DNA from: Phycisphaerales bacterium
GTDB taxonomy: Bacteria; Planctomycetota; Phycisphaerae; Phycisphaerales; UBA1924
Assembly (NCBI GenBank): GCA_020847535.1
Contig: JADLBU010000126.1
Span: 1 to 64,000 of the forward strand
DNA length: 64,000 nt
Direction of reading: 5' to 3'
Under the pieces are notes generated by a model. It was not told where the DNA came from. It made no database searches and was given only the letters and a program-made list of their open reading frames with translations. The position numbers and the translations under genes were made by a program. Of this stretch, positions 35,311 to 43,887 are shown one piece after another (position 1 is the stretch's first letter; each line of letters opens with the position of its first letter).

Positions 35311-36756
35311 ATGGCCAAACCGCGCAATGTCTTCATATGCCGATCCTGCAGCGCGGTGCAGAGCCGGTGGATGGGCAAGTGCCCGGATTGCGGCACCTGG
35401 GAATCCCTCGAGCCGCAGACGATCGACCCGGCAGCGGAGAAGGATCCCCATCGGCCGGTGCTTGCCTGGACGCAGGAAGATGTCACTGGCAGCTCTCCTA
35501 CGAACCCGGCCCAGTTGCTCGATCAGGTAGTTGATGACCATGCGCCGGGGCAGCGGCTGGCGACGGGCATCGATGAGTTCGATCGCGTGCTGGGCGGCTC
35601 ACCGGGGCAGGATCCGGCGGCGCGCGGGCTCGTGCCGGGGTCGGCGATATTGATTGGCGGGGAGCCGGGGATCGGCAAATCGACGCTGCTGCTTCAGGCG
35701 GCGAGCGCGTGGGCGAAGCGCGGGATCCGGACGATGTATGTCTCGAGCGAGGAATCGGCCCAGCAGATCAAGCTGCGGGCGCAGCGGCTGGCGCCTGAGC
35801 AGTCCGGGGGTGGTGATGGCGAGCTGTATGTGCTGGCTGATACCAACCTTTCCCGCATCCTCGAGCAGGCGCGGCGGATTCAGCCGGGGATCGTGATCGT
35901 CGATTCGATCCAGATGGTGTACAAGTCGGATGTCCCCGCGGGGCCGGGATCGGTCACGCAGCTTCGGCGCTGCTGCACGGATCTGGTCTCGCTTGCCAAG
36001 CTCTCGGGGGCGGCGGTCGTGCTGGTCGGGCATGTCACCAAGGATGGGACGCTCGCGGGGCCGCGGCTTCTGGAGCACCTGGTCGATGTGGTGCTGTCGT
36101 TCGATGGGGACCGGTACCACGCGCATCGCGTGGTGCGGGCGGTCAAGAACCGCTTCGGCGCGACGCTGGAGATCGGGCTGTTCGAGATGACGGGGCAGGG
36201 GCTGCGGCAGTCTCCGGAGGGGGCGGGGATCTCGGCGATCGCGATGTCGGACAAGCCCAGGCCGGGATCGGTGGTGTGCCCGGTGATGACGGGGACGCGA
36301 TGCGTGCTGGTCGAGATCCAGGCGTTGACGGCGACCGGGTTCCTAGGCGCGGCCAAGCGCAAGTGCTCAGGGCTTGATTCGAACCGGTTGGCGATGCTGA
36401 TCGCCGTGCTTGAGCAGCACGCGGGTCTGCGGCTGGCGGACCGGGATGTCTTTGCCTCGAGCGTGGGTGGATTGAGGATTGTCGAGCCGGGGGCGGACCT
36501 GGCGCTGCTTCTGGCGATCGCGGGCTCGCATTACAAGCGGGCGCTGGCGGCGGCGACCTGCGCGATCGGGGAGGTCGGGCTGGGGGGCGAGATCCGCCCC
36601 GTGCCGCACATGGACCAGCGGCTCGCCGAGGCAGCGCGGCTGGGGTACAAGCGGATCCTGATGCCTGCACGTGATGCGAAGGGGCTGCGCGGGCGGCCGG
36701 GGATCGAGAAGATCGGATTGCCGAACATCGATCGCGCGATCGAGGAGCTGGGCTGA
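35311..36756 (+). CDS. radA: DNA repair protein RadA/Sms
   Basis: The 481-residue protein shows all RadA parts: N-terminal zinc finger CRSC...CPDCG (residues 8-28), RecA-like core with Walker A GEPGIGKST, Walker B-like IVIVDSIQ, the RadA-specific KNRFG motif (VKNRFGATLEIGLFEM), and a C-terminal Lon-like domain (SVGGLRIVEPGADLALLLAIA...GEVGLGGEIRPVPHMDQRLAEAARLG). It is a branch-migration helicase of recombination. The ATG at 35311 starts just before the zinc finger. Confidence 0.96.
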   Translation: MAKPRNVFICRSCSAVQSRWMGKCPDCGTWESLEPQTIDPAAEKDPHRPVLAWTQEDVTGSSPTNPAQLLDQVVDDHAPGQRLATGIDEFDRVLGGSPGQDPAARGLVPGSAILIGGEPGIGKSTLLLQAASAWAKRGIRTMYVSSEESAQQIKLRAQRLAPEQSGGGDGELYVLADTNLSRILEQARRIQPGIVIVDSIQMVYKSDVPAGPGSVTQLRRCCTDLVSLAKLSGAAVVLVGHVTKDGTLAGPRLLEHLVDVVLSFDGDRYHAHRVVRAVKNRFGATLEIGLFEMTGQGLRQSPEGAGISAIAMSDKPRPGSVVCPVMTGTRCVLVEIQALTATGFLGAAKRKCSGLDSNRLAMLIAVLEQHAGLRLADRDVFASSVGGLRIVEPGADLALLLAIAGSHYKRALAAATCAIGEVGLGGEIRPVPHMDQRLAEAARLGYKRILMPARDAKGLRGRPGIEKIGLPNIDRAIEELG

Positions 36757-36769
36757 GCCCCGGAATCAC

Positions 36770-37075
36770 ATGCGACGCGGACAGGTGCCACGCGAGATTT
36801 TCCCCGAGGGTGACCGATTCACCAAGCAGCAACTGCTTGAAGTGAGCGGTCTGTCATCCAAGACATTCGACATGATCCGCAAGGCGGCTCGCGTCAAGGG
36901 GCCGCCGCACGGCGGGCTCAACTGGGTCTTTCCGCGAGCGGATGTCGAGATACTGATCGAGCGCGCTGCCAGCGGACGGTTCACCGAGCGCGGGCCGCCG
37001 GCCGCGGCTGCGTGGCGGGCACTGCTCGATGGGGAGCTGGGGAACGAAGCTGAGGATGACGACGAAGAGCCGTGA
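36770..37075 (+). CDS. Small putative DNA-binding protein downstream of radA
   Basis: The 101-residue protein has an N-terminal region (FTKQQLLEVSGLSSKTFDMIRKAARV) that looks like a helix-turn-helix of MerR or excisionase type, followed by WVFPRADVEILIERA (a typical end of such domains) and an acidic tail (EAEDDDEEP). It begins 14 bases after radA, so it is probably co-transcribed. Family and targets are not recognised. Confidence 0.65.
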   Translation: MRRGQVPREIFPEGDRFTKQQLLEVSGLSSKTFDMIRKAARVKGPPHGGLNWVFPRADVEILIERAASGRFTERGPPAAAAWRALLDGELGNEAEDDDEEP

Positions 37076-37083
37076 TCGGCGCC

Positions 37084-38121
37084 TTATCGCCGCCGGAAGT
37101 GGCCGGGCATCACATCGGCAAGCTGGTTGTTGATCGCCAGCGCCACCTTGCGGAAGCCCGAGCGGTTGGGGTGCAGCTCGTTGTGCCAGTCGGTCTTGCG
37201 ATCAAGCATCCCCTGGGTATGGATGTGCGTGAACTTGTCCACCGAGCCCTGGAACCCTGACAGAATCTGGTCGAACCTGTCGAGCATCTGGCGAACGATC
37301 TCGAACTGGGCGGCCGCATCATCCCAGCCGCGATAATCGAGCGAGGGCTTCAGCCACGGGCCGATCCCGCAGACACCCTTGTTGTTGGGCTGGGGGATGT
37401 CGTAGCTGTGCGTGACGATGTGGGTTTCGGGGGAGAGCTCATCCCGGATGGAGAAGAGATCGCGGTAGCCGATCTCGAGCAGGTCGAGGACATCCTCGTA
37501 GCGCTCCTGGTCGATGGCATCGGCGACCGACATGCCGGGCTCGCGCGTGCGGATCCACAGGCACATCTGCCCACCCACGACATCGTTGCCGCCGCCGGAG
37601 AACATCAGGAGGTCGAAGGTGCCCAGGGAGCGATCGCGGAGGAGTTCTTCGAGGCGCTCGCGCTGCTCGAGGGCCATCATGCCGCGGACTTCATCCCCGT
37701 AGTGGGCCATGTTGAGGATTTCGATGTCGGCGATCTGTTCGAGATGGGAGATCAGCCCACCGCCGGTGCCGAGGATCTTGGGGTAATCAAACCATGAATC
37801 ACCCTCGGCGAGCACTCGAAGCTCGCCGGATGGCCCGAGCCGCAGGCCGCGGGGTCGCTTGGCGACCATTTTGGCTTTGTATTCCCGGAGGCGGGCCTTG
37901 CGATCGGCGCTGGCTTTCATGCGGGAGGCACGGCGGGCGACCTCCATGGTGTTGATGACGGTCTGCTCGCCGGCGGCTTTGACCTGCTTGATGGCCTTGG
38001 CGGGTTGGGGGATGCCGGTGTTGCCGCCGGATGGTTTCTTGGTGGGCTTGGCGGCGGGCTTCTTGGCGCGCGCCGACTTGGATGAGGCCGGGGCCCGACG
38101 GGACGACTGCTTCTTTGCCAT
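37084..38121 (-). CDS. SGNH/GDSL-like hydrolase with lysine-rich N-terminus
   Basis: The 345-residue protein begins with about 40 residues rich in Lys, Ala, Ser and Pro (KKPAAKPTKKPSGG-type repeats), without a signal peptide. The SGNH domain follows: block I AEGDSWFDYP with the nucleophile serine (about residue 109), block III GGGNDV, and the block V region NELHPNRSGF with the catalytic histidine. Family members are esterases or lipases. GGAGG five bases before the ATG at 38121 confirms the start. The basic tail resembles the 24-residue protein at 6983. Confidence 0.75.
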   Translation of the reverse strand: MAKKQSSRRAPASSKSARAKKPAAKPTKKPSGGNTGIPQPAKAIKQVKAAGEQTVINTMEVARRASRMKASADRKARLREYKAKMVAKRPRGLRLGPSGELRVLAEGDSWFDYPKILGTGGGLISHLEQIADIEILNMAHYGDEVRGMMALEQRERLEELLRDRSLGTFDLLMFSGGGNDVVGGQMCLWIRTREPGMSVADAIDQERYEDVLDLLEIGYRDLFSIRDELSPETHIVTHSYDIPQPNNKGVCGIGPWLKPSLDYRGWDDAAAQFEIVRQMLDRFDQILSGFQGSVDKFTHIHTQGMLDRKTDWHNELHPNRSGFRKVALAINNQLADVMPGHFRRR

Positions 38122-38182
38122 GTGAACCTCCGCGAGTGGTGTGCCCATGATACCAGCGGGCCGGCGCGGCACGCAACGGCAT

Positions 38183-39619
38183 TTATTGCTTGAACTGCTC
38201 AACCATCCTGTCGCGCAGGGATTCCAGCGTTGCCCGCCCGTGCAGCGGGAACGACCAGTCGCGCGCGTGCGTGATCGCCGAGGCCTCCCATTGGGACCTG
38301 GCGAACCTGGCTTCGGATACTGCATCGGCCAGGGGCCGATCGTGCGCGCGACGCCACTGGGCCAGGTATTCCTGAATCCGGTCAAAGACCCTTCGGCGAT
38401 CCGACGAACCGTGCGGAAGGGAGCGCAGCTCTCGCACGAGCGCCGACTTGTGCTGTTGACTCTGAACATCACCCAGCGCGGCGGGGTTGTGCGCGGCGTG
38501 GTGGGCTCGCCAGATTGCACGCCGCACGTCGGGACGTGAGGGGGCGGGCCCATCCGCGAGCGGAAGGTGCAGGGTCGCCGAGACCACGGCCGTCGGGGCA
38601 AGCCGGACATCGGGCATCCACTCGGCGAACCACATGTCGGTCGCCCGGTCGTAGAGGCCACCGCCCAAGCCGTGGATGAACAGATCGCAGGCGCCGCTGC
38701 GCAGGAGGGCGGTCATCAGGATCGCTCGCGGGGCCAGTTCACCGGGCGGGATCGATGGCAGATCCTCGGCATGGATGCGAGCGCGGGCCCGGCCGCGGCG
38801 GATGCGCCAGAGCGGGAGTTCCCAGCGATCCTGCACTTCATCGGCGAGCATGGGTCGCAGGCCGGCATCGGGGTGCGCACGCACCGCGCGGTTGTATGCG
38901 GTCACACAGCGCTCGGTCTGGCTCTGCATCGATGAGACCAGTTCGGCGAGTCGGTCGGTGTTCGCGAGCGATGTGGCGCGAACGATCGCAGCGCTTTGTG
39001 CCAGGCCCTTGAGCAGCTCATTGGTGGCTGACATCACCTGCGAGGCCATGGAATCATTCCGCGCTGCGGCACGCAGCGCTTCCTGCGTCCGGCCCAGTCC
39101 TGCGGAGACTTCGGCAGGAACACCGGCGAGCGATGGGAGCGGTTCGGGATTCTGTGCATCCAGCGCGCACGCCGGGATATCGCCCTCGAGTTCATTCGAC
39201 CAGCGCCACGCATCCCGTCGCCAGACACCATCGTCACCCTTGCGCGGAAACCAGATCGGCGATGCTTCGGCCGTGTCCTGGTCAACAACCACCCACGCGC
39301 GACCGGCGCGTTGGGCATCGCCCATCTCGCTCGCCGCCGCATCCATCGCCAGCCACTTGGCGAGTATCCCCGGGTGCCACAGGATCGCCTGATGGCCGCT
39401 CATGATCAGGGGGCGATCCGTCGGCAGGCCCAGCTGGCTGCGCAGCCGGATCGCCGCCGCATCAGCACGGTGAACCTTCCAGCTCTGGTCGATGAGAGAT
39501 CGCCAGCGATCCGCCGCGGGCTCGATGAGCAGGGCACCATCGGCCGTTGCATCCCAGCCGTCGGCGAGCATCCCCGCATCTCGATCTGGCACGGTCACTG
39601 GCAGTTGCACCCACAGCAC
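38183..39619 (-). CDS. Unknown protein, possibly a distant BshC-like
   Basis: The 478-residue soluble protein has no signal peptide. Its central pattern PLIMSGHQAILWHPGILAKWLAMDAAA and LAPRAILMTALLRSGACDLFIHGLGGGLYDRATD faintly resembles the GQQ and LLRPLVEDRLLPTAAYVGGPGE segments of the bacillithiol ligase BshC, but the match is too weak to assign. The probable start is the GTG at 39619, which overlaps the glycosyltransferase stop by 25 bases; other GTG codons downstream and an ATG at 39571 are possible. It seems part of a unit with the glycosyltransferase. Confidence 0.65.
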   Translation of the reverse strand: MLWVQLPVTVPDRDAGMLADGWDATADGALLIEPAADRWRSLIDQSWKVHRADAAAIRLRSQLGLPTDRPLIMSGHQAILWHPGILAKWLAMDAAASEMGDAQRAGRAWVVVDQDTAEASPIWFPRKGDDGVWRRDAWRWSNELEGDIPACALDAQNPEPLPSLAGVPAEVSAGLGRTQEALRAAARNDSMASQVMSATNELLKGLAQSAAIVRATSLANTDRLAELVSSMQSQTERCVTAYNRAVRAHPDAGLRPMLADEVQDRWELPLWRIRRGRARARIHAEDLPSIPPGELAPRAILMTALLRSGACDLFIHGLGGGLYDRATDMWFAEWMPDVRLAPTAVVSATLHLPLADGPAPSRPDVRRAIWRAHHAAHNPAALGDVQSQQHKSALVRELRSLPHGSSDRRRVFDRIQEYLAQWRRAHDRPLADAVSEARFARSQWEASAITHARDWSFPLHGRATLESLRDRMVEQFKQ

Positions 39620-40380
39620 AAGCCTCGCAGAGCGCTGGCCGGCAGGCGATCGGCCTCCCGGTTGATCTCCCGCTTGAGCACATCACGGTAGTGCCGCAGG
39701 CGGACCTCGGGATTGTCCAGAAGGTCTCCGAACGTACGGTTGGGATCGTTGTAGATCAGCTCGACCGGGATCTCCTGCACACGCAGGCCCATCGCCGCCG
39801 CCTGCACCCACAGTTGCATCGGGAAGGCGTAGCCATCCTCTGTCAGCCGCAGCTCCCGGATTGCCGAGACGCGGTGAGACTTGAAACCGCAGAAGCTATC
39901 GGTCAGTTTCGTTCCCAGGACGGGTCCGAAGCGCTCGTTGAGCTCGGCGGTGATCACGTGGTTGATGCGCCGGCGATCGGGGGGCACCGCGAGCCCGACC
40001 GCGGCGTTGCCGTTGGTTGGCACTCCAGTGGGCTGCATGTAGCGGGAGCCGCTGATGATGTCGGCCCCGTTGGCCTCTTGAACCCGCAGGAAGTCCGGGA
40101 TCCGGTCCGGCTCGTGCTGCTCATCGCAGTCCATGGTGATGATCCAGTCGTAGCCATCGGCGGCCGCCCAGCGGAAGGCATCGGCGACGCTGCGGCCGTA
40201 GCCGCGGTTGATCGCGTGGCGGATGACATCGACCGGGAACTCGCGCACCAGGTCGGGCGTCTGGTCCGACGAGCCATCATCGACGATCAGCACGTTACCG
40301 ACAAAGTCCAGCACCCGGGACACGACCTTGCGGACGTGCGAGGCTTCGTTGAACACCGGGATCGCCACCAGCGTGCGCAT
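39595..40380 (-). CDS. DPM1-like family 2 glycosyltransferase
   Basis: The 261-residue GT2 enzyme has LVAIPVFNEASHVRKVVSRVL, IVDDGSSDQTPDLV, NRGYGRSVADAFRWA and the DxD motif MDCDEQHEP, followed by SGSRYMQP. This is the layout of dolichyl/polyprenyl-phosphate mannosyl- or glucosyltransferases. It has no C-terminal membrane spans, so it is the short soluble form. It ends in a Cys-rich tail (CCGCNCQ). The 255 bases between it and the OmpA-fusion gene hold nothing I recognise. Confidence 0.88.
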   Translation of the reverse strand: MRTLVAIPVFNEASHVRKVVSRVLDFVGNVLIVDDGSSDQTPDLVREFPVDVIRHAINRGYGRSVADAFRWAAADGYDWIITMDCDEQHEPDRIPDFLRVQEANGADIISGSRYMQPTGVPTNGNAAVGLAVPPDRRRINHVITAELNERFGPVLGTKLTDSFCGFKSHRVSAIRELRLTEDGYAFPMQLWVQAAAMGLRVQEIPVELIYNDPNRTFGDLLDNPEVRLRHYRDVLKREINREADRLPASALRGLCCGCNCQ

Positions 40381-40635
40381 ACAACCTCCCGATTGACCCG
40401 TGGCCGGCGACCGGCTCCATCAACAACCCTTACCCACCTGCAACCAGCATACCGGCTCGGAGGGGATCCCGCCGCCGAACGCAGGCCGATCGGGGCAAGA
40501 TGAATTCGCCTTCATGCATCCGGAGGCGGGCGCAGGAACACTTCGACATCCATCTATACATTAGGTGCCGGCGGGGCTATCCGGTTGCACCTGCCGAAGC
40601 GGCAGATCGCGGGAAGCCCGGAGTCGTGGGGAACG

Positions 40636-42387
40636 CTACTCAAGGGTGTGCCATTGGACCTCGACGCGACGGTTCTGGTCGGAGTTGGTGCCCATGGGCT
40701 CCTCCCACCCCCGGCCCACGGTCTCAATGCGGGCCGCATCGATCTTGTGCATCTCCATCAGCAGCCGCTTGATCTCACCGGCCCGCTTGGTCGAGAGCTC
40801 CATCGCCTCCAGGGCCTTCTTGCGAACCAGCTGCTCCCCACCCTGCTGGCGGAACTCGTTGATCTTGGCGTTGTCCACATGCCCGCGCAGGAGCACGAAG
40901 GATCCCGGGCTGATCTGGAGGAGCTTGCGGATGCGGTCCAGATCCTCGGTGTTGGACTGCGATGACATGTCGAGCTTGGAGGAGTTGGGCTCGAAGAGGA
41001 ACCGGATGTCGCGCGAGAGGAGTGGATCGGTCTCGAGCTGGCTCTTGCCCTCGGTGCGGATCGGCCCGATCACGATCTGCTGTCCTGCGAACGCGCCCGC
41101 AGCTTTGAGCGCATTCAGGTGGCTGGTGTCGATGAAGCGCTCGGGGCCCATCGGGTTCTTGATGATCTGCGGTCCGTAGGCGAGCACGCTGGACTGGAAG
41201 ATGCCGCCGAAGCTTCCGGCCATGTCGATCGCCCCCGAGAAGAACGCGATGTTCTCGGGGAGGTTTGAGAAGTGGACCTTTGCCAGTTCGGCCCTGGCCT
41301 TGGGTTCATCCCAGCCGAAGGCCTTGGCGATCATGCCCAGGTGCTTGTCGGGCTCATCGCGCATCAGGCGGTTGCCCTCGATCAGGCCTTCGACCAGGCC
41401 GGCGACCATCTTGGGGTTCTGCTCGGCGAACCCGCGGTTGACGATGAGGATGTCGGCGATGATGAGGAGGTTGCGGTTGCTGGCGAGCAGCTTGGCCTTG
41501 CCGTTGCTGGCCTGGGCGACCTCGCTGGGGGTCGGTTCCCATGTCACCGCGCCGGCGAGTCTGCCGCCATCGGCGGCCAGGTCGGTTGCGAAGACCTCGC
41601 CGGCCTGCTCGCCGTCTTCGGCAAAGACCAGGTTGATGGCATCGGCCTTGGGGGCGATGCCGATGTCATCGAGGACGTTGACGGGTGTCCCGGATTCCTG
41701 TGCGAGGAAGCGGATGAAGAACTCGGCCTCGGTGTATTGGATGGTGGCGAGCGTCTTGCCCTTGAGGTCGTTGATGCGGCGGATGTCGGAGGCAACCACG
41801 ATGCCGTCGGCGCCGCGTGAGAACGCGATCTGCGCCGGGACGACGACGTTGAACTGCCGGCCGAAGACGGCGAGCACATCGGCGGTGGTTGCGCTGGCGG
41901 CGAGTTGGCCGCCCTGGAGGCGATCCCAGGCTTCCTCTTCGCTGAGCTTGATGCGGAGCTTGAAGCCGTGCTTGGTGGCGAACAGGGAAGTATCTGAGGG
42001 TTCAAGCCCGCCGTTGGCGGCGATCAGACCTGCGTAGCCGGCGTATTCGGAGAGCTCGATATCGACGATGCCATCCATGGGGATGTAGGGGACCGGAGGC
42101 GGGAGCGTTGGTGCCGGCTCGGGGCTGACGAGCGCCAGCTCGGGCTTGTCCGCGGCGGGGGTGTTGGAAGCGCCATCGACGGGTGTTGGCTGGGATGAGT
42201 CGTGCCACTGGCGGTTCTTGGCACCTTGTCCCGTCGGCGGCGGCGGAGTCTGGGAACCGCCGCGGCCGAGCACCAGCCAGGCGCCCAGGCCGATCAATCC
42301 CAGGATCAGGAGCAGCGAGACGATGATCCCCAGCGGTCGGAGGTTGGGGCCGGAAGTCAGGTTGTCATCGCTTCGGCGGGCTGTCAT
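40636..42387 (-). CDS. Substrate-binding / OmpA fusion envelope protein
   Basis: The 583-residue protein has one membrane segment near the N-terminus (about residues 20-40), a Pro-rich linker, then an ABC-type NMT1-like substrate-binding domain (about 100-415; DGIVDIELSEYAGYAG..., GGQLAASATTADVLAVF, DGIVVASDIRRINDLKGKTLAT). A C-terminal OmpA domain (about 440-583) contains LLRGHVDNAKINEFRQQGGEQLVRKKALEA and GRGWEEPMGTNSDQNRRVEV, which binds peptidoglycan. Proteins of this fusion type are often found with TelA/XpaC toxic-anion genes, and the upstream gene here is a membrane coiled-coil protein. GAGGAG lies upstream of the ATG at 42387. Confidence 0.82.
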   Translation of the reverse strand: MTARRSDDNLTSGPNLRPLGIIVSLLLILGLIGLGAWLVLGRGGSQTPPPPTGQGAKNRQWHDSSQPTPVDGASNTPAADKPELALVSPEPAPTLPPPVPYIPMDGIVDIELSEYAGYAGLIAANGGLEPSDTSLFATKHGFKLRIKLSEEEAWDRLQGGQLAASATTADVLAVFGRQFNVVVPAQIAFSRGADGIVVASDIRRINDLKGKTLATIQYTEAEFFIRFLAQESGTPVNVLDDIGIAPKADAINLVFAEDGEQAGEVFATDLAADGGRLAGAVTWEPTPSEVAQASNGKAKLLASNRNLLIIADILIVNRGFAEQNPKMVAGLVEGLIEGNRLMRDEPDKHLGMIAKAFGWDEPKARAELAKVHFSNLPENIAFFSGAIDMAGSFGGIFQSSVLAYGPQIIKNPMGPERFIDTSHLNALKAAGAFAGQQIVIGPIRTEGKSQLETDPLLSRDIRFLFEPNSSKLDMSSQSNTEDLDRIRKLLQISPGSFVLLRGHVDNAKINEFRQQGGEQLVRKKALEAMELSTKRAGEIKRLLMEMHKIDAARIETVGRGWEEPMGTNSDQNRRVEVQWHTLE

Positions 42388-42448
42388 CGGTCGCGCTCCT
42401 CAGTCAGATCGGTGGAGAGTACTCCGACCGACGGATAGTCCTTCCGTT

Positions 42449-43339
42449 TCACCCTCGGTGCGCTTCAATCGGCGGCGCTTCATCGAGCGCACCGTGGATT
42501 CCCTCGTAGATGGTCTGATGCTCCTGGATCCATCGGGTGGTGCCGGCGAGGCTCTCGGCCACGCTGTCGATGCGTGCCGAGGCGGCATCCGGATCGGCGG
42601 CAAGCAGGGCCTGTTCCCGGAGCAGCTCGACCTGTGCCTCGATTCGTCCCAGCTCGGCCTCGATCTGCTCGAGTCGGCTCAGCGCTTCCTGCTGAACGCC
42701 CGAGCGGGTGGCGAGCACATCGCGCTGTGATTGCAGGCTCTTGCGCAGGTCAGCGCCCAGCTCATCGTCCTTGAGCCGCCGATCCAGCTCGGCGAGCTTG
42801 CGCGTGATGCTCCGTGAATCGGAGACACCGACACCATCGTTCTCGACGACAGTGACGACCGCCTGCCGCATCCCCAGCAGTTGCAGGTATGCCCAGCGCA
42901 GCTTGGCGAGGCTGTCGGCCTGCAAGGTCCTCCATGTATCGCCAGCCCCACCCCCACTCCCACCCCCACTCCCACTCCCAGCCCCACCCGCAACCTGCTC
43001 TCCCAGTGCCAGCCTGCATCGCTCATCCAGCGCCAGGAATCGCTCGGTTTCTTCGGGAGAGAGTGCGCTCAGGGCTGATTCCAGCTTGCGCTGGGATTGG
43101 CGACCGGCTTCCACCATCTTGCGGCCATCGATCACCCTGCGGAATCGGCCGCTGGTGATGCATGTGAGCAGGTAGCCCAGTTCCAGCCCCGCTCCCAGAA
43201 CCCAGAAGCCCGGGTTGACGATCCCGAGGAGCCCGAAGGCGGCGAGCCCCAGCCAGTTCGGCGGGATCGGCATGCCCAGCGGCCGGGCGTTGAACGCGCC
43301 CCAGAGATAGTCCTTCAGCGATGACATCGGCGGAATCAT
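42449..43339 (-). CDS. Membrane-anchored coiled-coil protein
   Basis: The 296-residue protein starts with one or two membrane spans (about residues 25-60; NWLGLAAFGLLGIVNPGFWVLGAGLELGYLL), followed by a long helical body. A Gly/Ser linker (GGAGSGSGGGSGGGAG) lies in it near residue 118 and heptad-like helices at its end (QQEALSRLEQIEAELGRIEAQVELLREQ). It is suggestive of the XpaC-like proteins that accompany TelA, but that is not certain. It begins 24 bases after the His/Gly-rich gene stop and ends 61 bases before the SBP-OmpA gene. Confidence 0.7.
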   Translation of the reverse strand: MIPPMSSLKDYLWGAFNARPLGMPIPPNWLGLAAFGLLGIVNPGFWVLGAGLELGYLLTCITSGRFRRVIDGRKMVEAGRQSQRKLESALSALSPEETERFLALDERCRLALGEQVAGGAGSGSGGGSGGGAGDTWRTLQADSLAKLRWAYLQLLGMRQAVVTVVENDGVGVSDSRSITRKLAELDRRLKDDELGADLRKSLQSQRDVLATRSGVQQEALSRLEQIEAELGRIEAQVELLREQALLAADPDAASARIDSVAESLAGTTRWIQEHQTIYEGIHGALDEAPPIEAHRG

Positions 43340-43363
43340 AAGGATTCCGCCGAGCCTCCGCGT

Positions 43364-43846
43364 TTAGTCCCCGCCCCCACCCCCACCCCCACCCCCACCC
43401 CCACCGCCTCCGCCATCACCTCCACCTCCAGCATCTCCTCCGCCGCCGCTGTCGTAGCCGCCTCCGTCGTTTCCACCGCCATCGGATGCATTGTGCGAGT
43501 CGTGATGGCCGTGCGAGCCGTGTCCGCTGCTATCGTCGCGATCGATTTCGACATCGAATTTGTCATCGGATTGGTGGTGACCCTTGCCGTGCGCATGGCC
43601 GTGTCCATGTCCGTGCGCGTGCATCGCGTGGATACCGGCTGCCTGCGCTCCGATGTGGCTCATATGCACACCCTCGTGCGCCCCATCGACCACTGCTGCG
43701 CCGCCATCGCTGCGACCGCGTTGGGCTTGCCGGCGAGGCGCTGAGCGCGAAGTTCCCATGGCGATCGCCCGGATGACCACAAAGAGCACGATCACGAGGA
43801 TGAGGACACCGGCCGCCACCGCAATGAGCAGAACCATGCTGTTCAT
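43364..43846 (-). CDS. Single-span protein with His-rich and poly-Gly tail
   Basis: The 160-residue protein has one N-terminal membrane span (MVLLIAVAAGVLILVIVLFVVIRAI). A basic stretch follows, then a His-rich region with alternating His-Ala-His-Gly (about residues 70-88), acidic patches, and a tail of almost pure glycine. Histidine-rich clusters of this kind bind nickel, zinc or copper in known chaperones. GGAGGG five bases upstream fixes the start at 43846. The poly-Gly tail is encoded by a CCCCCA repeat and may vary between strains. Confidence 0.7.
   Translation of the reverse strand: MNSMVLLIAVAAGVLILVIVLFVVIRAIAMGTSRSAPRRQAQRGRSDGGAAVVDGAHEGVHMSHIGAQAAGIHAMHAHGHGHGHAHGKGHHQSDDKFDVEIDRDDSSGHGSHGHHDSHNASDGGGNDGGGYDSGGGGDAGGGGDGGGGGGGGGGGGGGGD
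43373..43414. repeat. C-rich microsatellite with strong G-quadruplex potential
   Basis: About seven runs of five C separated by A fall at the 3' end of the His/Gly-rich gene. Read on the minus (coding) strand they are G5 runs separated by T, a canonical G-quadruplex pattern, encoding the poly-Gly tail. Confidence 0.85.
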
Positions 43847-43887
43847 GCCGCCCTCCGCTTGTCTGGCGAACACCCGATCCCTTGATC

